64,000 bases of DNA from JAENVU01 sp963765075 (GCA_963765075.1 CAVXVA010000001.1:186001-250000); one strand, 5' to 3'; positions 8,254 to 17,100 are shown, counted from the first letter of the stretch. Numbers and translations: made by a program. The notes: generated by a model from the sequence alone, not told the origin.

Positions 8254-8281
8254 TTTTCTCGTCGGGGGAAGGAACGCGCAA

Positions 8282-9217
8282 ATGGGCATGCTGGATGGCA
8301 AGGTCGCGATCGTGACTGGGGCCGGGAACGGTGTCGGTCGCGGCGAGGCGGTGTTGCTCGCAGCGCATGGTGCGAAGGTCGTCGTGAACGACCTCGGCGG
8401 TTCCGTCGACGGGTCCGGTTCGGACCAACGCGTCGCCGATCAGGTCGTCGACGTCATCAAGAGTCGCGGTGGCGAGGCGGTGGCCAACTACGACTCCGTG
8501 GCCGACTACGACGGCGCCGGCAACATCATCAAGACCGCGGTCGACGCGTTCGGCCGTCTCGATGTCCTCGTGAACAACGCGGGCATTCTGCGCGACAAGA
8601 TGATGTTCTCGATGACGCCCGAGGATTTCGACGCCGTCATCAAGGTGCACATGTACGGCACGTTCAACACCATGCAGCACGCGTCTGCCTATTGGCGGAA
8701 CGAGTCCAAGGAAGGTCGTCAGCCGAGCGCGTCGATCATCAACACGGTGTCGTCGGCCGGGCTCCAGGGTCAGGCGAGTCAGATCAACTACGGCGCGGCG
8801 AAGGCGGGCATTGCCGCGATGACGATCATCGCCGGCCTCGAACTCACCCGGTACGGCGTGCGGGCGAACTGTGTCGGCCCGGGCGGAGCCACCCGCATGG
8901 TCGGCGCCGCGATGGCCGGGATCGAGATCAAAGCCCCCGACGAGTACACCGAGTTCACGCCGATGAACCCGGGCAACTCGGCCCCGGCCGTGGTGTTCCT
9001 CGCATCCGACGAGTCGAAGCCGCTCACCGGGCAGGTGCTGCGCATGGTCGGGAACTCGTTGTGCGTGTACCAACCGTGGGAGATGGGCGAGGAGTTCTTC
9101 GCCACCGACAAGGACGGCGCGCCCACCCAGTGGGACCCGACCGACATCGGTCGCATCCTCGGCCGCTACCACTTCAAGACGATGAACGCGGGTATCGACG
9201 CCCAGCGGCGGAAGTAG
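8282..9217 (+). CDS. SDR-family oxidoreductase (3-hydroxyacyl-CoA dehydrogenase-like)
   Basis: A protein of 311 residues. It has T-G-A-G-N-G-V-G near residue 12, V-N-N-A-G-I-L-R-D-K-M, and the catalytic Y-G-A-A-K. The V-V-N-D-L-G-G and extended C-terminus resemble the SDR domain of the multifunctional peroxisomal enzyme HSD17B4, which fits a role in beta-oxidation of bulky acyl-CoAs. The ATG at 8282 is preferred to one at 8243 because GGGGGAAGG lies before it and 8243 falls inside the operator. An enoyl-CoA hydratase and a thiolase follow with almost no spacing. Confidence 0.92.
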   Translation: MGMLDGKVAIVTGAGNGVGRGEAVLLAAHGAKVVVNDLGGSVDGSGSDQRVADQVVDVIKSRGGEAVANYDSVADYDGAGNIIKTAVDAFGRLDVLVNNAGILRDKMMFSMTPEDFDAVIKVHMYGTFNTMQHASAYWRNESKEGRQPSASIINTVSSAGLQGQASQINYGAAKAGIAAMTIIAGLELTRYGVRANCVGPGGATRMVGAAMAGIEIKAPDEYTEFTPMNPGNSAPAVVFLASDESKPLTGQVLRMVGNSLCVYQPWEMGEEFFATDKDGAPTQWDPTDIGRILGRYHFKTMNAGIDAQRRK

Positions 9218-9219
9218 TC

Positions 9220-10053
9220 GTGCCGATCCCCACTGATCTGGAGACGCTGCTCTACGAGGAACGCAACGGCGTGGCCTACGTCACCCTGAACCGGCCGGAA
9301 CGGCACAACGCGTTCAACTCCCTCATGCAGAAGGAAGTCCGGGCGCTGTGGCGGGGGTTGCGACGGCACGACACGGTGCGATGCATCGTCCTCACCGGCG
9401 CCGGCGACAAAGCGTTCTGCACGGGCATCGACCGCATGGAACAGATGGGCGGCGACACCGACGCCACCACCGACGACGACATCGTCGGTTCGGGCTCCAC
9501 CCCCTTCATGTTCAACGACCCCGGCGACAACCTCGGGCCGAAGTCCTGCGACCTCTGGAAGCCGGTCATCGCGGCGGTGAACGGCATGGCGTGCGGCGGG
9601 GCCTTCTACATGCTCGGAGAAGTCGAGTTCATCATCGCGGCCGAGCACGCCACCTTCTTCGACCCGCACGTCACCTACGGGATGACGGCGGCGTACGAGC
9701 CCATTCACATGTCGGGGATCATGCCGTTCCCCGAGATCATGCGGGTCTCGCTCCTCGGGAATCACGAACGGATGTCGGCGGCGCGTGCGCACCAGATCGG
9801 CATGGTCAGTGAGATCGCGCCGGCCGGCGAGTTGATGGACCGCGCCACGTGGGCCGCGGAAGCGATTGCCTCCGCGCCGGCACTCGCGGTCGAAGGAACG
9901 GTGCGGGCCATCTGGGGCGCGCGTGAACACGGACAACGCGACGCCGTGCGGCTCGGGTACGCCTACGTCGCGATGGGCACGAGCCAGGCGTCGATCGCCG
10001 AGGGCCAGAAGTTCTTCGAGTCGGGCGCGCGGATCGACTGGAAGTTGCGATGA
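9220..10053 (+). CDS. Enoyl-CoA hydratase/isomerase family protein
   Basis: A protein of 277 residues of the crotonase fold: V-T-L-N-R-P-E-R-H-N-A-F-N-S near residue 22, the CoA oxyanion-hole segment A-F-C-T-G-I-D, and N-G-M-A-C-G-G-A-F. The GTG at 9220 follows the SDR stop by 2 nt. The stop overlaps the thiolase ATG by 4 nt (ATGA), so the three genes are translationally coupled. The physiological acyl-CoA is not deducible. Confidence 0.9.
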   Translation: MPIPTDLETLLYEERNGVAYVTLNRPERHNAFNSLMQKEVRALWRGLRRHDTVRCIVLTGAGDKAFCTGIDRMEQMGGDTDATTDDDIVGSGSTPFMFNDPGDNLGPKSCDLWKPVIAAVNGMACGGAFYMLGEVEFIIAAEHATFFDPHVTYGMTAAYEPIHMSGIMPFPEIMRVSLLGNHERMSAARAHQIGMVSEIAPAGELMDRATWAAEAIASAPALAVEGTVRAIWGAREHGQRDAVRLGYAYVAMGTSQASIAEGQKFFESGARIDWKLR

Positions 10054-11201
10054 CCGCGAATCGGCGGGTCGCCATTGTCGGCGCGGCCCTCTCGGACTGC
10101 GGTCGCGTCGATACCCAGTCGCCGTTCGAACTCCACTACCAGGCCGCGAGCCGGGCCATCGCCGACGCCGGACTCACCAAAGACGACATCGACGGGTTCG
10201 GCTCCACCGGCATGGGCCTCATGGCACCGGTCGAGATCGCGGAGTACCTCGGGCTGCGCCCGACGTGGATCGACGGCACCGGGGTCGGCGGCAGCGCGTG
10301 GGTCGTCATCGCCGAACACGCGATCGCGGCCATTCAAGCGGGCCACGCCGACGTCATCGTCCTGGTGTACGGCTCCACCAGCCGCGCCGACCTCAAGACC
10401 AGCCACCGGCGGGCGAACCTGTCGTTCGGTGCCCGCGGACCGGTGCAGTTCGATGCCCCGTACGGTCACACGCTGATCGCCAAGTACGCGATGGCGGCGC
10501 AGCGACACATGTACGAGTTCGGCACGACCATCGAGCAGCTCGCGGAGATCTCGGTGTCGGCCCGGTTCAACGCCGGCCTCAACCCCGACGCGTACTACCG
10601 CGATCCGATCACGATCGACGACGTGCAGAACTCGCCGATGATCGCCGACCCGCTGACCAAGCTGCACTGCTGTATCCGGTCCGACGGTGGCGGCGCGATC
10701 GTGCTCACGTCGGAGGAACGTGCGCGCGATCTGGCCCGCCAACCTGTCTACGTCTTGGGATCGGGCGAGACCTCGAGCCACACGACGATGAGCGAATGGG
10801 AGGACTTCACCGAGTCCCCCGCCGTGCGCTCCGGCCGCCTCGCGTTCGAGCGGGCCGGCTTGACCCCCGACGACGTCGACGTCTGCGAGATCTACGACGC
10901 GTTCACCCCCATGGTCCTCCTCTCGCTGGAAGCCCTGGGCTTCTGCGAGAAGGGTGAGGGCGGTCCATTCGTGGAGGACGGCAAGCTGCGCGTGGGCGGT
11001 GCCCTGCCCACCAACACCGACGGTGGTGGCCTCTCGGCCTGTCACCCCGGAATGCGGGGCATGTTCCTCATGGTGGAGGCCGTCCGCCAACTCCGCGGCG
11101 AGGGCGGCGACCGTCAGGTCCCCGACGCGAAGATCGCGTGTGTCAACGGCACCGGCGGCTGGTTCTCGTCCACGGCCACCCTGCTCCTCGGCACCGACTG
11201 A
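10050..11201 (+). CDS. Thiolase-like protein (SCP-x/lipid-transfer type)
   Basis: A protein of 383 residues beginning R-V-A-I-V-G-A-A-L-S-D-C-G. It has the C-E-I-Y-D-A-F-T-P segment, a G-F-C-E-K-G-E-G-G loop and P-T-N-T-D-G-G-G near the end, matching the actinobacterial thiolase-like lipid-transfer family used with DUF35 partners. The classical nucleophile context is not the biosynthetic type, so retro-aldol or partner-dependent thiolysis is possible. It is translationally coupled to the hydratase and ends the operon. Confidence 0.88.
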   Translation: MTANRRVAIVGAALSDCGRVDTQSPFELHYQAASRAIADAGLTKDDIDGFGSTGMGLMAPVEIAEYLGLRPTWIDGTGVGGSAWVVIAEHAIAAIQAGHADVIVLVYGSTSRADLKTSHRRANLSFGARGPVQFDAPYGHTLIAKYAMAAQRHMYEFGTTIEQLAEISVSARFNAGLNPDAYYRDPITIDDVQNSPMIADPLTKLHCCIRSDGGGAIVLTSEERARDLARQPVYVLGSGETSSHTTMSEWEDFTESPAVRSGRLAFERAGLTPDDVDVCEIYDAFTPMVLLSLEALGFCEKGEGGPFVEDGKLRVGGALPTNTDGGGLSACHPGMRGMFLMVEAVRQLRGEGGDRQVPDAKIACVNGTGGWFSSTATLLLGTD

Positions 11202-11238
11202 ACGGGTTGGTGCTCGGCCATTCGGCGTTTCCGCCCGG

Positions 11239-11901
11239 TCAGACCACTCCGGTGAAGAAACCCCGGTGGATCACGCGCGTCAACGTCGCCAACGCCACCT
11301 CCGAGTCGAGCCCGAGATCCCGAGACGTCATCGCGTAACTCGTCCGTTCGAGCATCGCCATGAGGGCGGCCACCGTGGCCGCGTCGTGCGGAGCGCCTGC
11401 TGCGGCGAGTTCTCGCCCGAGTGACTCGGCAATGTGCGTGAAGGCCTCCACCCCGAGGCGGTCCACACTCCGATCGGTGACCTGCCGTTCCATCCACGCT
11501 CGGATCACGACGCCGTAACGGGCGTACACCCTCAGGAACGATCCGAGAAACTCAGCCAACGCCTCCTCACCGGCACGGTCGGGCGTGACCGACGGAGCCG
11601 TTGCGGCGACCTCCTCGATCGCCGCGGCACACTCCACGGCGAGGGCTCGCAAGAGGTCTTCCTTGTTCGCGAAGTAGAGGTAGAAGGTGCCGTGCGACGT
11701 GCGCGCGGTCCGCACGATGTCGTCGACTCGCGCTTCGTGGTATCCGCGCCGGGCAAAGACCCGCAGCCCGGCGTCGGCCAACTTCTGCATGGTCTTTCGA
11801 CCCTGGGCTCGCAGCTCCCGGTCACGGGCGGGCGTCCCCGATGTCGCCGCGCCGCGCGATCGACGCGGCGCGACTCCCGAGTTGTGCGATTCTCTGGCCA
11901 T
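11239..11901 (-). CDS. TetR-family transcriptional regulator
   Basis: A protein of 220 residues. The TetR helix-turn-helix lies near residues 38-85 and includes A-R-V-D-D-I-V and T-S-H-G-T-F-Y-L-Y-F-A-N-K-E. That last segment is identical to the one in the TetR at 62953, so the two probably read similar operators. The C-terminal ligand domain carries F-L-G-S-F-L-R-V-Y-A-R-Y. Its ATG (11899-11901, reverse) overlaps the ATG of the divergent ligase (11900-11902), leaving no intergenic space; either both messages are nearly leaderless or one true start lies inside. Confidence 0.9.
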   Translation of the reverse strand: MARESHNSGVAPRRSRGAATSGTPARDRELRAQGRKTMQKLADAGLRVFARRGYHEARVDDIVRTARTSHGTFYLYFANKEDLLRALAVECAAAIEEVAATAPSVTPDRAGEEALAEFLGSFLRVYARYGVVIRAWMERQVTDRSVDRLGVEAFTHIAESLGRELAAAGAPHDAATVAALMAMLERTSYAMTSRDLGLDSEVALATLTRVIHRGFFTGVV

Positions 11902-13405
11902 GCTCCCCCGAATCGCCTCCGAAGCGGCCCGCCGGTTCGGCGATGCTACCGCCTACGTGGCGCCCGCCGGCTGGGCACTCACCTACACCGACGTTGATCG
12001 GGTCTCCGATCGAGTGGCGGCCGGCTTGGCCCGCCGGGGGCTCGGCGTCGGCGATGTGCTCGCACTCGTCCTCCCTCCCGGCCCCGAGTATCTCGTCGCC
12101 TATCTGGCCGCCGCGAAACTCGGCGCGATCACCACGGGCGTCAACGACCGCCTGTCCGCGAGCGAACGGGACGCCATTCTCGAGATCGCGACCCCTCGAC
12201 TGGTCCTGGCGGCGCCAGGATTGACTCCGTCGGATCCCGCGCTCCTCGTCGAGGAAACGGAGCCCGCCGAGGCCGCGGCTGACGTACTCCGAGGCCTGCA
12301 CGGCGAGCACGTGCCGCCGCTTCCCGATGACCCTGACCGGTCGGTCGCGATCATCTTCACGTCGGGGACGACCGGCCTCCCCAAGGGGGCGCTGTACACG
12401 AACCGCCAACTCGAGTTCATCACCACGACCGATGTCGGTGGAACGTGGGGTGGCGGCACGCGCAGCTTCACCGGCACGTCGTTCGCACACCTCGGGTTCA
12501 TGACCAAGTTGCCCGGCAACCTCATGCGCGGCGGGACGAGCTTCATCATGACGAAGTGGCGGGCGCGGGCCGCGCTCGAACTCCTGGCCCGCGAACGCAT
12601 GGCAACGGTCGCCGGAGTGCCGACCCAACTGGCACTGATGCTGGCCGATCCCGAGTTCGACGCCTTCGACCTCACCAGCGTGGCGGCCATCATCGTCGGC
12701 GGTGGCCCGATCACCCCGGCGACCGCGACCGAGGCCCGCGAACGGTTCGGCGCCGCGCTCGCCACCCGTTACTCGTGCACCGAGGCCGGCATCGGGCTCG
12801 GCACCGCGTTCGATGATCCCCTCGAAGACGCGATCGTGAGCGTCGGCCGCCCCCACCCTGCCGTCGATCTGGCCATCCTCGACGACGCGGACGAACCCGT
12901 CCCGGCAGGTGCCGTCGGTCAGGTGTGTCTGCGCTCCCCCGCGATGATGCAGCGGTATTGGAACAACCCGGAAGCAACCCGCGCTGCGTTCGCCCCGACC
13001 GGTCACGTCCGGACCGGCGATCTCGGTTGGGTCGACGACGCCGGCCGCCTCCGACTCGTCGGTCGGAGCAAGGAGATGTACGTGCGGGGCGGATACAACG
13101 TCTACCCGGTCGAGGTCGAGGCGGTCCTGTCCGCCCATCCCGCAGTCGCGGCGGTTGCGGTCGTCCCCCGACCTGATCCGGTGATGGGTGAGGTCGGCGT
13201 CGTCATGGTCGTCGCTCGCGACCCCGCCGATCCGCCGACGCTCGACGCGCTGCGCGACTTCGCCGCGGTCAACCTCGCCCGCTACAAGCTGCCCGAGGCC
13301 ATCCAGCTGGTGACGGAACTGCCCCTCACCGTCGGCGAGAAGATCGACCGGGCGGCGCTCCGGAGGGTGCTGGAACCCGCGAATCGTCCACGACCGGAGC
13401 GATAG
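11900..13405 (+). CDS. AMP-dependent acyl-CoA synthetase/ligase
   Basis: A protein of 501 residues of the ANL superfamily. The P-loop I-I-F-T-S-G-T-T-G-L-P-K-G-A lies near residue 152, the adenylate motif Y-S-C-T-E-A-G mid-chain, R-T-G-D-L-G-W (hinge Asp) and G-G-Y-N-V-Y-P-V-E-V-E follow, and the catalytic Lys lies near the C-terminus in V-G-E-K-I-D-R. It activates a carboxylic acid as acyl-AMP then acyl-CoA. Divergent and start-overlapping with a TetR gene, which probably controls it. Confidence 0.92.
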   Translation: MLPRIASEAARRFGDATAYVAPAGWALTYTDVDRVSDRVAAGLARRGLGVGDVLALVLPPGPEYLVAYLAAAKLGAITTGVNDRLSASERDAILEIATPRLVLAAPGLTPSDPALLVEETEPAEAAADVLRGLHGEHVPPLPDDPDRSVAIIFTSGTTGLPKGALYTNRQLEFITTTDVGGTWGGGTRSFTGTSFAHLGFMTKLPGNLMRGGTSFIMTKWRARAALELLARERMATVAGVPTQLALMLADPEFDAFDLTSVAAIIVGGGPITPATATEARERFGAALATRYSCTEAGIGLGTAFDDPLEDAIVSVGRPHPAVDLAILDDADEPVPAGAVGQVCLRSPAMMQRYWNNPEATRAAFAPTGHVRTGDLGWVDDAGRLRLVGRSKEMYVRGGYNVYPVEVEAVLSAHPAVAAVAVVPRPDPVMGEVGVVMVVARDPADPPTLDALRDFAAVNLARYKLPEAIQLVTELPLTVGEKIDRAALRRVLEPANRPRPER

Positions 13406-13408
13406 GGT
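13403..13408 (+). promoter_or_regulatory. Candidate leaderless -10 hexamer
   Basis: TAGGGT lies 8 nt before the ATG at 13417 and begins with the ligase stop codon. Confidence 0.4.
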
Positions 13409-13416
13409 CCGCGCCC

Positions 13417-14562
13417 ATGGAGCTGGACTTCGATCCCGAACACGAGGACCTGCGCGACAGCGTCCGATCGGTGCTGGCCGCCGAATGCCCCATCACGTTG
13501 GTGCGCGAGATCGTCGAGACCCGCATCGGCGGCGGCTCGATCGAGGCGACCCGCTGACCGAGCAGATGGTCGAACTCGGTTGGCCCGCACTCACCGTGCC
13601 CGAGGCCGCCGGTGGTCTCGGCTTCGGCCCCATCGAACTCGCGTTGGTCACCGAGGAGCTCGGACGCGCGATGGCGCCCGGGCCGATCTTCGCAACGCTC
13701 ACGCAGTTCGTGCCGATGGTCACCGAGCTCGGCTCGCCCGACGCGCAGCAGACCTGGCTCGCCCCGATCGCGCAGGGCGCATCGTGGGGCACCACCGCCA
13801 TCGCCGAGGCCTCGGGTTCGATCGACCCGGCCGCGACGACCGTCGAGGCCACGCCGACCGCGACCGGCTGGGAGCTGCACGGGAGCAAACACTTCGTGGT
13901 CGAACCGGTCCGCGGCGGCGAGATCGTGGTCGTCGCCCGCGAGCTCGGCACGACCGACGACGACGGCATCGGCGCGTGGGTCGTACCGGTCGACGCGGTC
14001 CGAATCGAACCGATCGATGCCGCCGATCCCAGCCGAATCCTGGCCACCGTCCATTTCGATCAACTCGCCGTCAGCGCCGATCGCATGCTGGGCGCACCCG
14101 GTGCCGCGACGGCGGCCGGCATCCGACGGGCGAATCCATCTCGCCACGGTGGCCTTCGCGCTCGATGCCGTGGGGGCCGCCCAACAGGTCTTCGACCTCT
14201 CACTCGACTACGTGAAACAGCGCGAGCAGTTCGGCGTGCCGATCGGTTCGTTCCAGGCGATCAAGCACAAGTTCGCCGACATGCTGATCCTGCTCGAACG
14301 CGCCCGATCACTGAGCTACTACGCGGCGTTGACCATCGCGGAACACGATGATCGGCGCGCCCTCGCGACGGCAATGGCCAAGGCCGCCGCCGGTGACGCG
14401 GTGAGTCGCATCGCCAAGGAGGCGATCCAGGTCCACGGCGGTATCGGGTACACGTGGGAATCCGATGTGCACCTGTACGTGCGCCGGCTCGAATCAGACG
14501 CGTTGCTGTATGGCAACGCGAACCATCACCGGCAGGACGTCGCCACCCTCATCGGCGTGTGA
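13417..14562 (+). CDS. Acyl-CoA dehydrogenase (two compensating frameshifts)
   Basis: The restored product is about 381 residues of the FadE type, with E-H-E-D-L-R-D-S-V-R at the N-terminus, V-P-E-A-A-G-G-L-G-F, and the C-terminal A-I-Q-V-H-G-G-I-G-Y-T-W-E-S-D. One base is missing near 13551 (ACCCGCTGACC should read as T-R-L-T-E-Q) and one extra A lies near 14133 (GCGAATCC, otherwise R-R-A-I-H-L-A-T). The two cancel, the total length is a multiple of three, and all domains are present, so sequencing error is the simplest reading. FAD-dependent dehydrogenation of an acyl-CoA is the expected reaction. Confidence 0.85.
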
Positions 14563-14575
14563 AGTCCCGGCCGAC

Positions 14576-15328
14576 TCAGCCCGAGAAGACCACTGCGAAC
14601 ACGATCAGCATCAGCACGGCGTAGGCCAGACCCGTGTAGAGCGCGTTCTTGTGGGTGTCGTAGATGACGTTGGTGCCACCGGGCTTGAACCCGCCGATGA
14701 TGCCGAGTGCGTTCAACTCGAAGAACGCGAACACCACGAGCGTGATCCCCCAGTAGAGGGCACGTTTGCCGCCGGCGACATCCAGGCTCGTCACGTCGTA
14801 CGGGAAGTGACTCGTCCCGACCATGAAGATCAGCAACGGCAGCGAAAAGATCGCGTTCTGTCGCGAAGCCAGCAACGCCTTCCGACCGAGGTCGGCCGCG
14901 GCCGGGTTCGCCTCACCACCCGCTTGCACATTGCGGGCGTTGGCGATCACAACCTTCTGGGCCCGCCAGATGACGCCCCAGACGTTGAGGAACATCGTGA
15001 TACCGAACAGCATGCCCGTGGCGATCGCGATGCCGCCCGGAGCCTTGTAATAGGTCATGTCGTTGAGCTGATCCTGGAACCCGAGGATCATGAACCCCGT
15101 GACGAACGTCGCCGCGGCCGCCCAGCGGAACCACCACAGTGCCCGGCTCGCCAGCTTGTCGATGGCGTTGGTGCGAGCCGCGGCCTCCATCTCGCCGAAC
15201 GCCGGCACCTGGACGAAGTTGAAGTAGTAGAGCAGGCCGATCCACATGATCCCGACGACCACGTGGCCCCAGCGCGAAAGAAACGCGAATCCCTCTTTGG
15301 AAAAGATGTCGAGTGCGGCGCCGAGCAT
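14576..15328 (-). CDS. Urate hydroxylase PuuD-like membrane protein (Urate_ox_N domain)
   Basis: A protein of 250 residues, almost all membrane-embedded, with about seven helices. The early segment H-V-V-V-G-I-M-W-I-G-L-L-Y-Y-F-N-F-V-Q matches the N-terminal domain of PuuD-type membrane urate hydroxylases. The cytochrome c domain of full-length PuuD (a C-x2-C-H haem motif) is absent, so electron transfer would need a partner, or the protein has another role. Histidines in the first helices could bind haem. No purine genes lie nearby. Confidence 0.78.
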   Translation of the reverse strand: MLGAALDIFSKEGFAFLSRWGHVVVGIMWIGLLYYFNFVQVPAFGEMEAAARTNAIDKLASRALWWFRWAAAATFVTGFMILGFQDQLNDMTYYKAPGGIAIATGMLFGITMFLNVWGVIWRAQKVVIANARNVQAGGEANPAAADLGRKALLASRQNAIFSLPLLIFMVGTSHFPYDVTSLDVAGGKRALYWGITLVVFAFFELNALGIIGGFKPGGTNVIYDTHKNALYTGLAYAVLMLIVFAVVFSG

Positions 15329-15407
15329 GCCTGCGTCCCCCTGGTTCGTCGGTCAAAACTGCGCCGCGGACCGTATCACTGCGCCCGCGAGCGATGACGG
15401 ACTCCGC

Positions 15408-15959
15408 TCACACGCGCGCGGTCCCACTCCCCTGCGCTCCGAGTTCGACCACTCGCAGTTCACCGTCGATCAGTTCCACCGTGGTGCGGGAACAATGCGC
15501 CGGGGCAAAGAGCACCACCCGGTCGTCGCCGGCGGCGGCACCGACGACTGCATTGATCGCCAAGAAGTGCGTCACGATCACCGAATCTTCTGCGAGGTCG
15601 CGAATGGCACCAAGCACCCGGTTTCGGAAGGGCCCGACGATCTCGGGCGCATCCTGGCCGCGACCGCTCATGAGCGCCTGTAACCACGTCGCGTGATCCG
15701 GCACCGGGGCCGCCGGGGCCACCAGCTCGCCGACCCCGGCCTCCACCATCGGGGTGACGCCCCATCGCTCGGCCAACGGCACCGCGGTCTCGAGCGTGCG
15801 CCGTAACGGCGACACGATGATGGGCAACGGCCCGATCCTGCCGAGCGCGTCCGCGACTCCCCTGGCTTGCTCGTGACCCGTTGCATCGAGCCCCGGATCG
15901 GGGTCGCGACCCCACGTCCCGTCGGGCTTGCCGTGGCGGACCAGTACGACACGCGTCAC
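15408..15959 (-). CDS. Histidine phosphatase family protein
   Basis: A protein of 183 residues with the phosphoglycerate-mutase-like R-H-G motif at its start (V-L-V-R-H-G-K-P), I-V-S-P-L-R-R-T-L-E-T-A for the second phosphate-binding arginine and an I-V-T-H-F-L-A-I-N segment with the second catalytic histidine. The substrate cannot be deduced. The GTG at 15959 lies 13 nt behind the stop of the redoxin gene on the same strand, so the two are probably co-transcribed. Confidence 0.88.
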   Translation of the reverse strand: MTRVVLVRHGKPDGTWGRDPDPGLDATGHEQARGVADALGRIGPLPIIVSPLRRTLETAVPLAERWGVTPMVEAGVGELVAPAAPVPDHATWLQALMSGRGQDAPEIVGPFRNRVLGAIRDLAEDSVIVTHFLAINAVVGAAAGDDRVVLFAPAHCSRTTVELIDGELRVVELGAQGSGTARV

Positions 15960-15972
15960 CGAGGCCTCCCCC

Positions 15973-17019
15973 TCAGCTCGGCGCGTTGGGATCGGCAGAT
16001 CCGTAGCCGGGCTGACCGGCCTCGGCCCACTCCCCCATGAATGCGAAGAACTTCTCTCCGAACGGATCGTCGCCGCGCAGCGGCAAGGTGCCCCGACGAA
16101 TGGTCCAGTCCATCGGCGCGAGTTCGGTCGCGCGCAGGAAATGGGGTTCCGCCGCGTCTTCGTGGCCGGTCCGGACCAGGTGCGCACCGACCCGCCGCTC
16201 AAGGCGGGCCAACTGTTCGTCGTCGGTGGGCAGCATGATCTGCTCGCGACCGGAGGGTGGCGGAACGGCTCCCGTACGAACCCAAGCCCGCAGCTGATCG
16301 TGATGGACCGACGAGTCGATGTTGGTGAAGTCACGGAACATGTCGTCGCCGGGCGCGATCACCGGGGGGCGGGCGATGCGATCGTCCTCGTCGATCCAGA
16401 TCACCGTGGGCACGTTGTAGATGCCGTACAACTCCCCGAGCAGGAGTTCGCGGTCGAGGAGCATCGGGAACGTCGGTCGTGGATCCGCCGCGTTGGCCCA
16501 TTCCTGCGCCGCGGCGACGGAGTCGTCGAAGGAGACGCCGACGATCTGCAGACCTTCGGGGCCGAGTTCTTCACTGAGACGCTGCCAGACCGGCAGGTCG
16601 TAGCGGCAGCCTCACCAGGATGACCAGGCGAGCAACAGCTTCTTGGTGCGGCCCAGGGACGAGAAGGTGAAGGACCCGCCGTCGAGTTGGGGCAGGGTGA
16701 AGTCGGGGGCGAGCCCCGCTTCGATCGGCCCGCGGCGTTCCGAGGATCGTTCGCCCCATGCGATCACGCCTGCGGACGCGTCGATCACGACCGGTCGGCC
16801 GAGTGCGGCGGCCATGCGCGCGATATCGATCGCGCCGTCCCGATCCAGTTCGCGATCGCGCACCGGCACGCACACGTCGTCGCGACACAGCCCTTCGGGC
16901 TTGCGGCTCCAGCCGGTGAGCTCGGCGACGTCCTCGGCTCCGATGAGCACGGCATCGCCGTCGACCCGCGCCACCGTCTCGCGTGCTCCGTGCTCGGCAT
17001 CAAGGAAGGCAATCTGCAT
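15973..17019 (-). CDS. Redoxin-domain protein with in-frame TGA: probable selenoprotein
   Basis: One frame runs from the ATG at 17019 to 15973 (348 residues), interrupted only by a TGA at 16612-16614. The TGA is at codon 136, exactly where a TlpA/AhpC-type redoxin has its active-site cysteine: L-L-L-A-W-S-S-W-[TGA]-G-C-R-Y-D-L-P-V-W. Downstream the thioredoxin fold continues (V-G-V-S-F-D-D, then the cis-proline region I-Y-N-V-P-T-V-I-W-I-D). Reading TGA as selenocysteine gives a U-G-C redox site. A hairpin with a GGUCU loop follows the TGA. The N-terminal ~105 residues carry another C-x4-C (G-L-C-R-D-D-V-C). A TAGGCT hexamer 7 nt upstream supports the start. A nonsense mutation is the alternative. 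Confidence 0.75.
16582..16596 (-). other. Candidate bacterial SECIS hairpin of the redoxin gene
   Basis: On the reverse strand CTGCC-GGTCT-GGCAG forms a 5-bp stem with a GGUCU loop, extended by GAC/GTC across one bulged C. The loop begins 20 nt after the TGA. The E. coli fdhF SECIS also has a GGUCU apical loop at a similar distance, which SelB reads. Confidence 0.6.
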
Positions 17020-17026
17020 GGCGAGC

Positions 17027-17032
17027 AGCCTA
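17027..17032 (-). promoter_or_regulatory. Candidate leaderless -10 hexamer of the redoxin gene
   Basis: On the reverse strand TAGGCT lies 7 nt before the ATG at 17019. Confidence 0.5.
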
Positions 17033-17072
17033 GGGACCGAGCGGGCCTTGACGCCGGAACCGGTTCGGCGAT

Positions 17073-17098
17073 AATCTACAACCTAGTGGTTGTAGATT
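17073..17098. promoter_or_regulatory. Perfect 10-bp inverted repeat, candidate ArsR operator
   Basis: AATCTACAAC and GTTGTAGATT are separated by CTAGTG and end 2 nt before the ArsR ATG. The position and symmetry fit autoregulation by the downstream ArsR protein; the divergent redoxin promoter lies 41 nt away. Confidence 0.7.
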
Positions 17099-17100
17099 TG

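Noticed and set aside
8243..8281. Upstream ATG start for the SDR at 8282
   Set aside because: The ATG lies inside the operator, 4 nt after the -10 hexamer, and adds residues that do not belong to the SDR fold.
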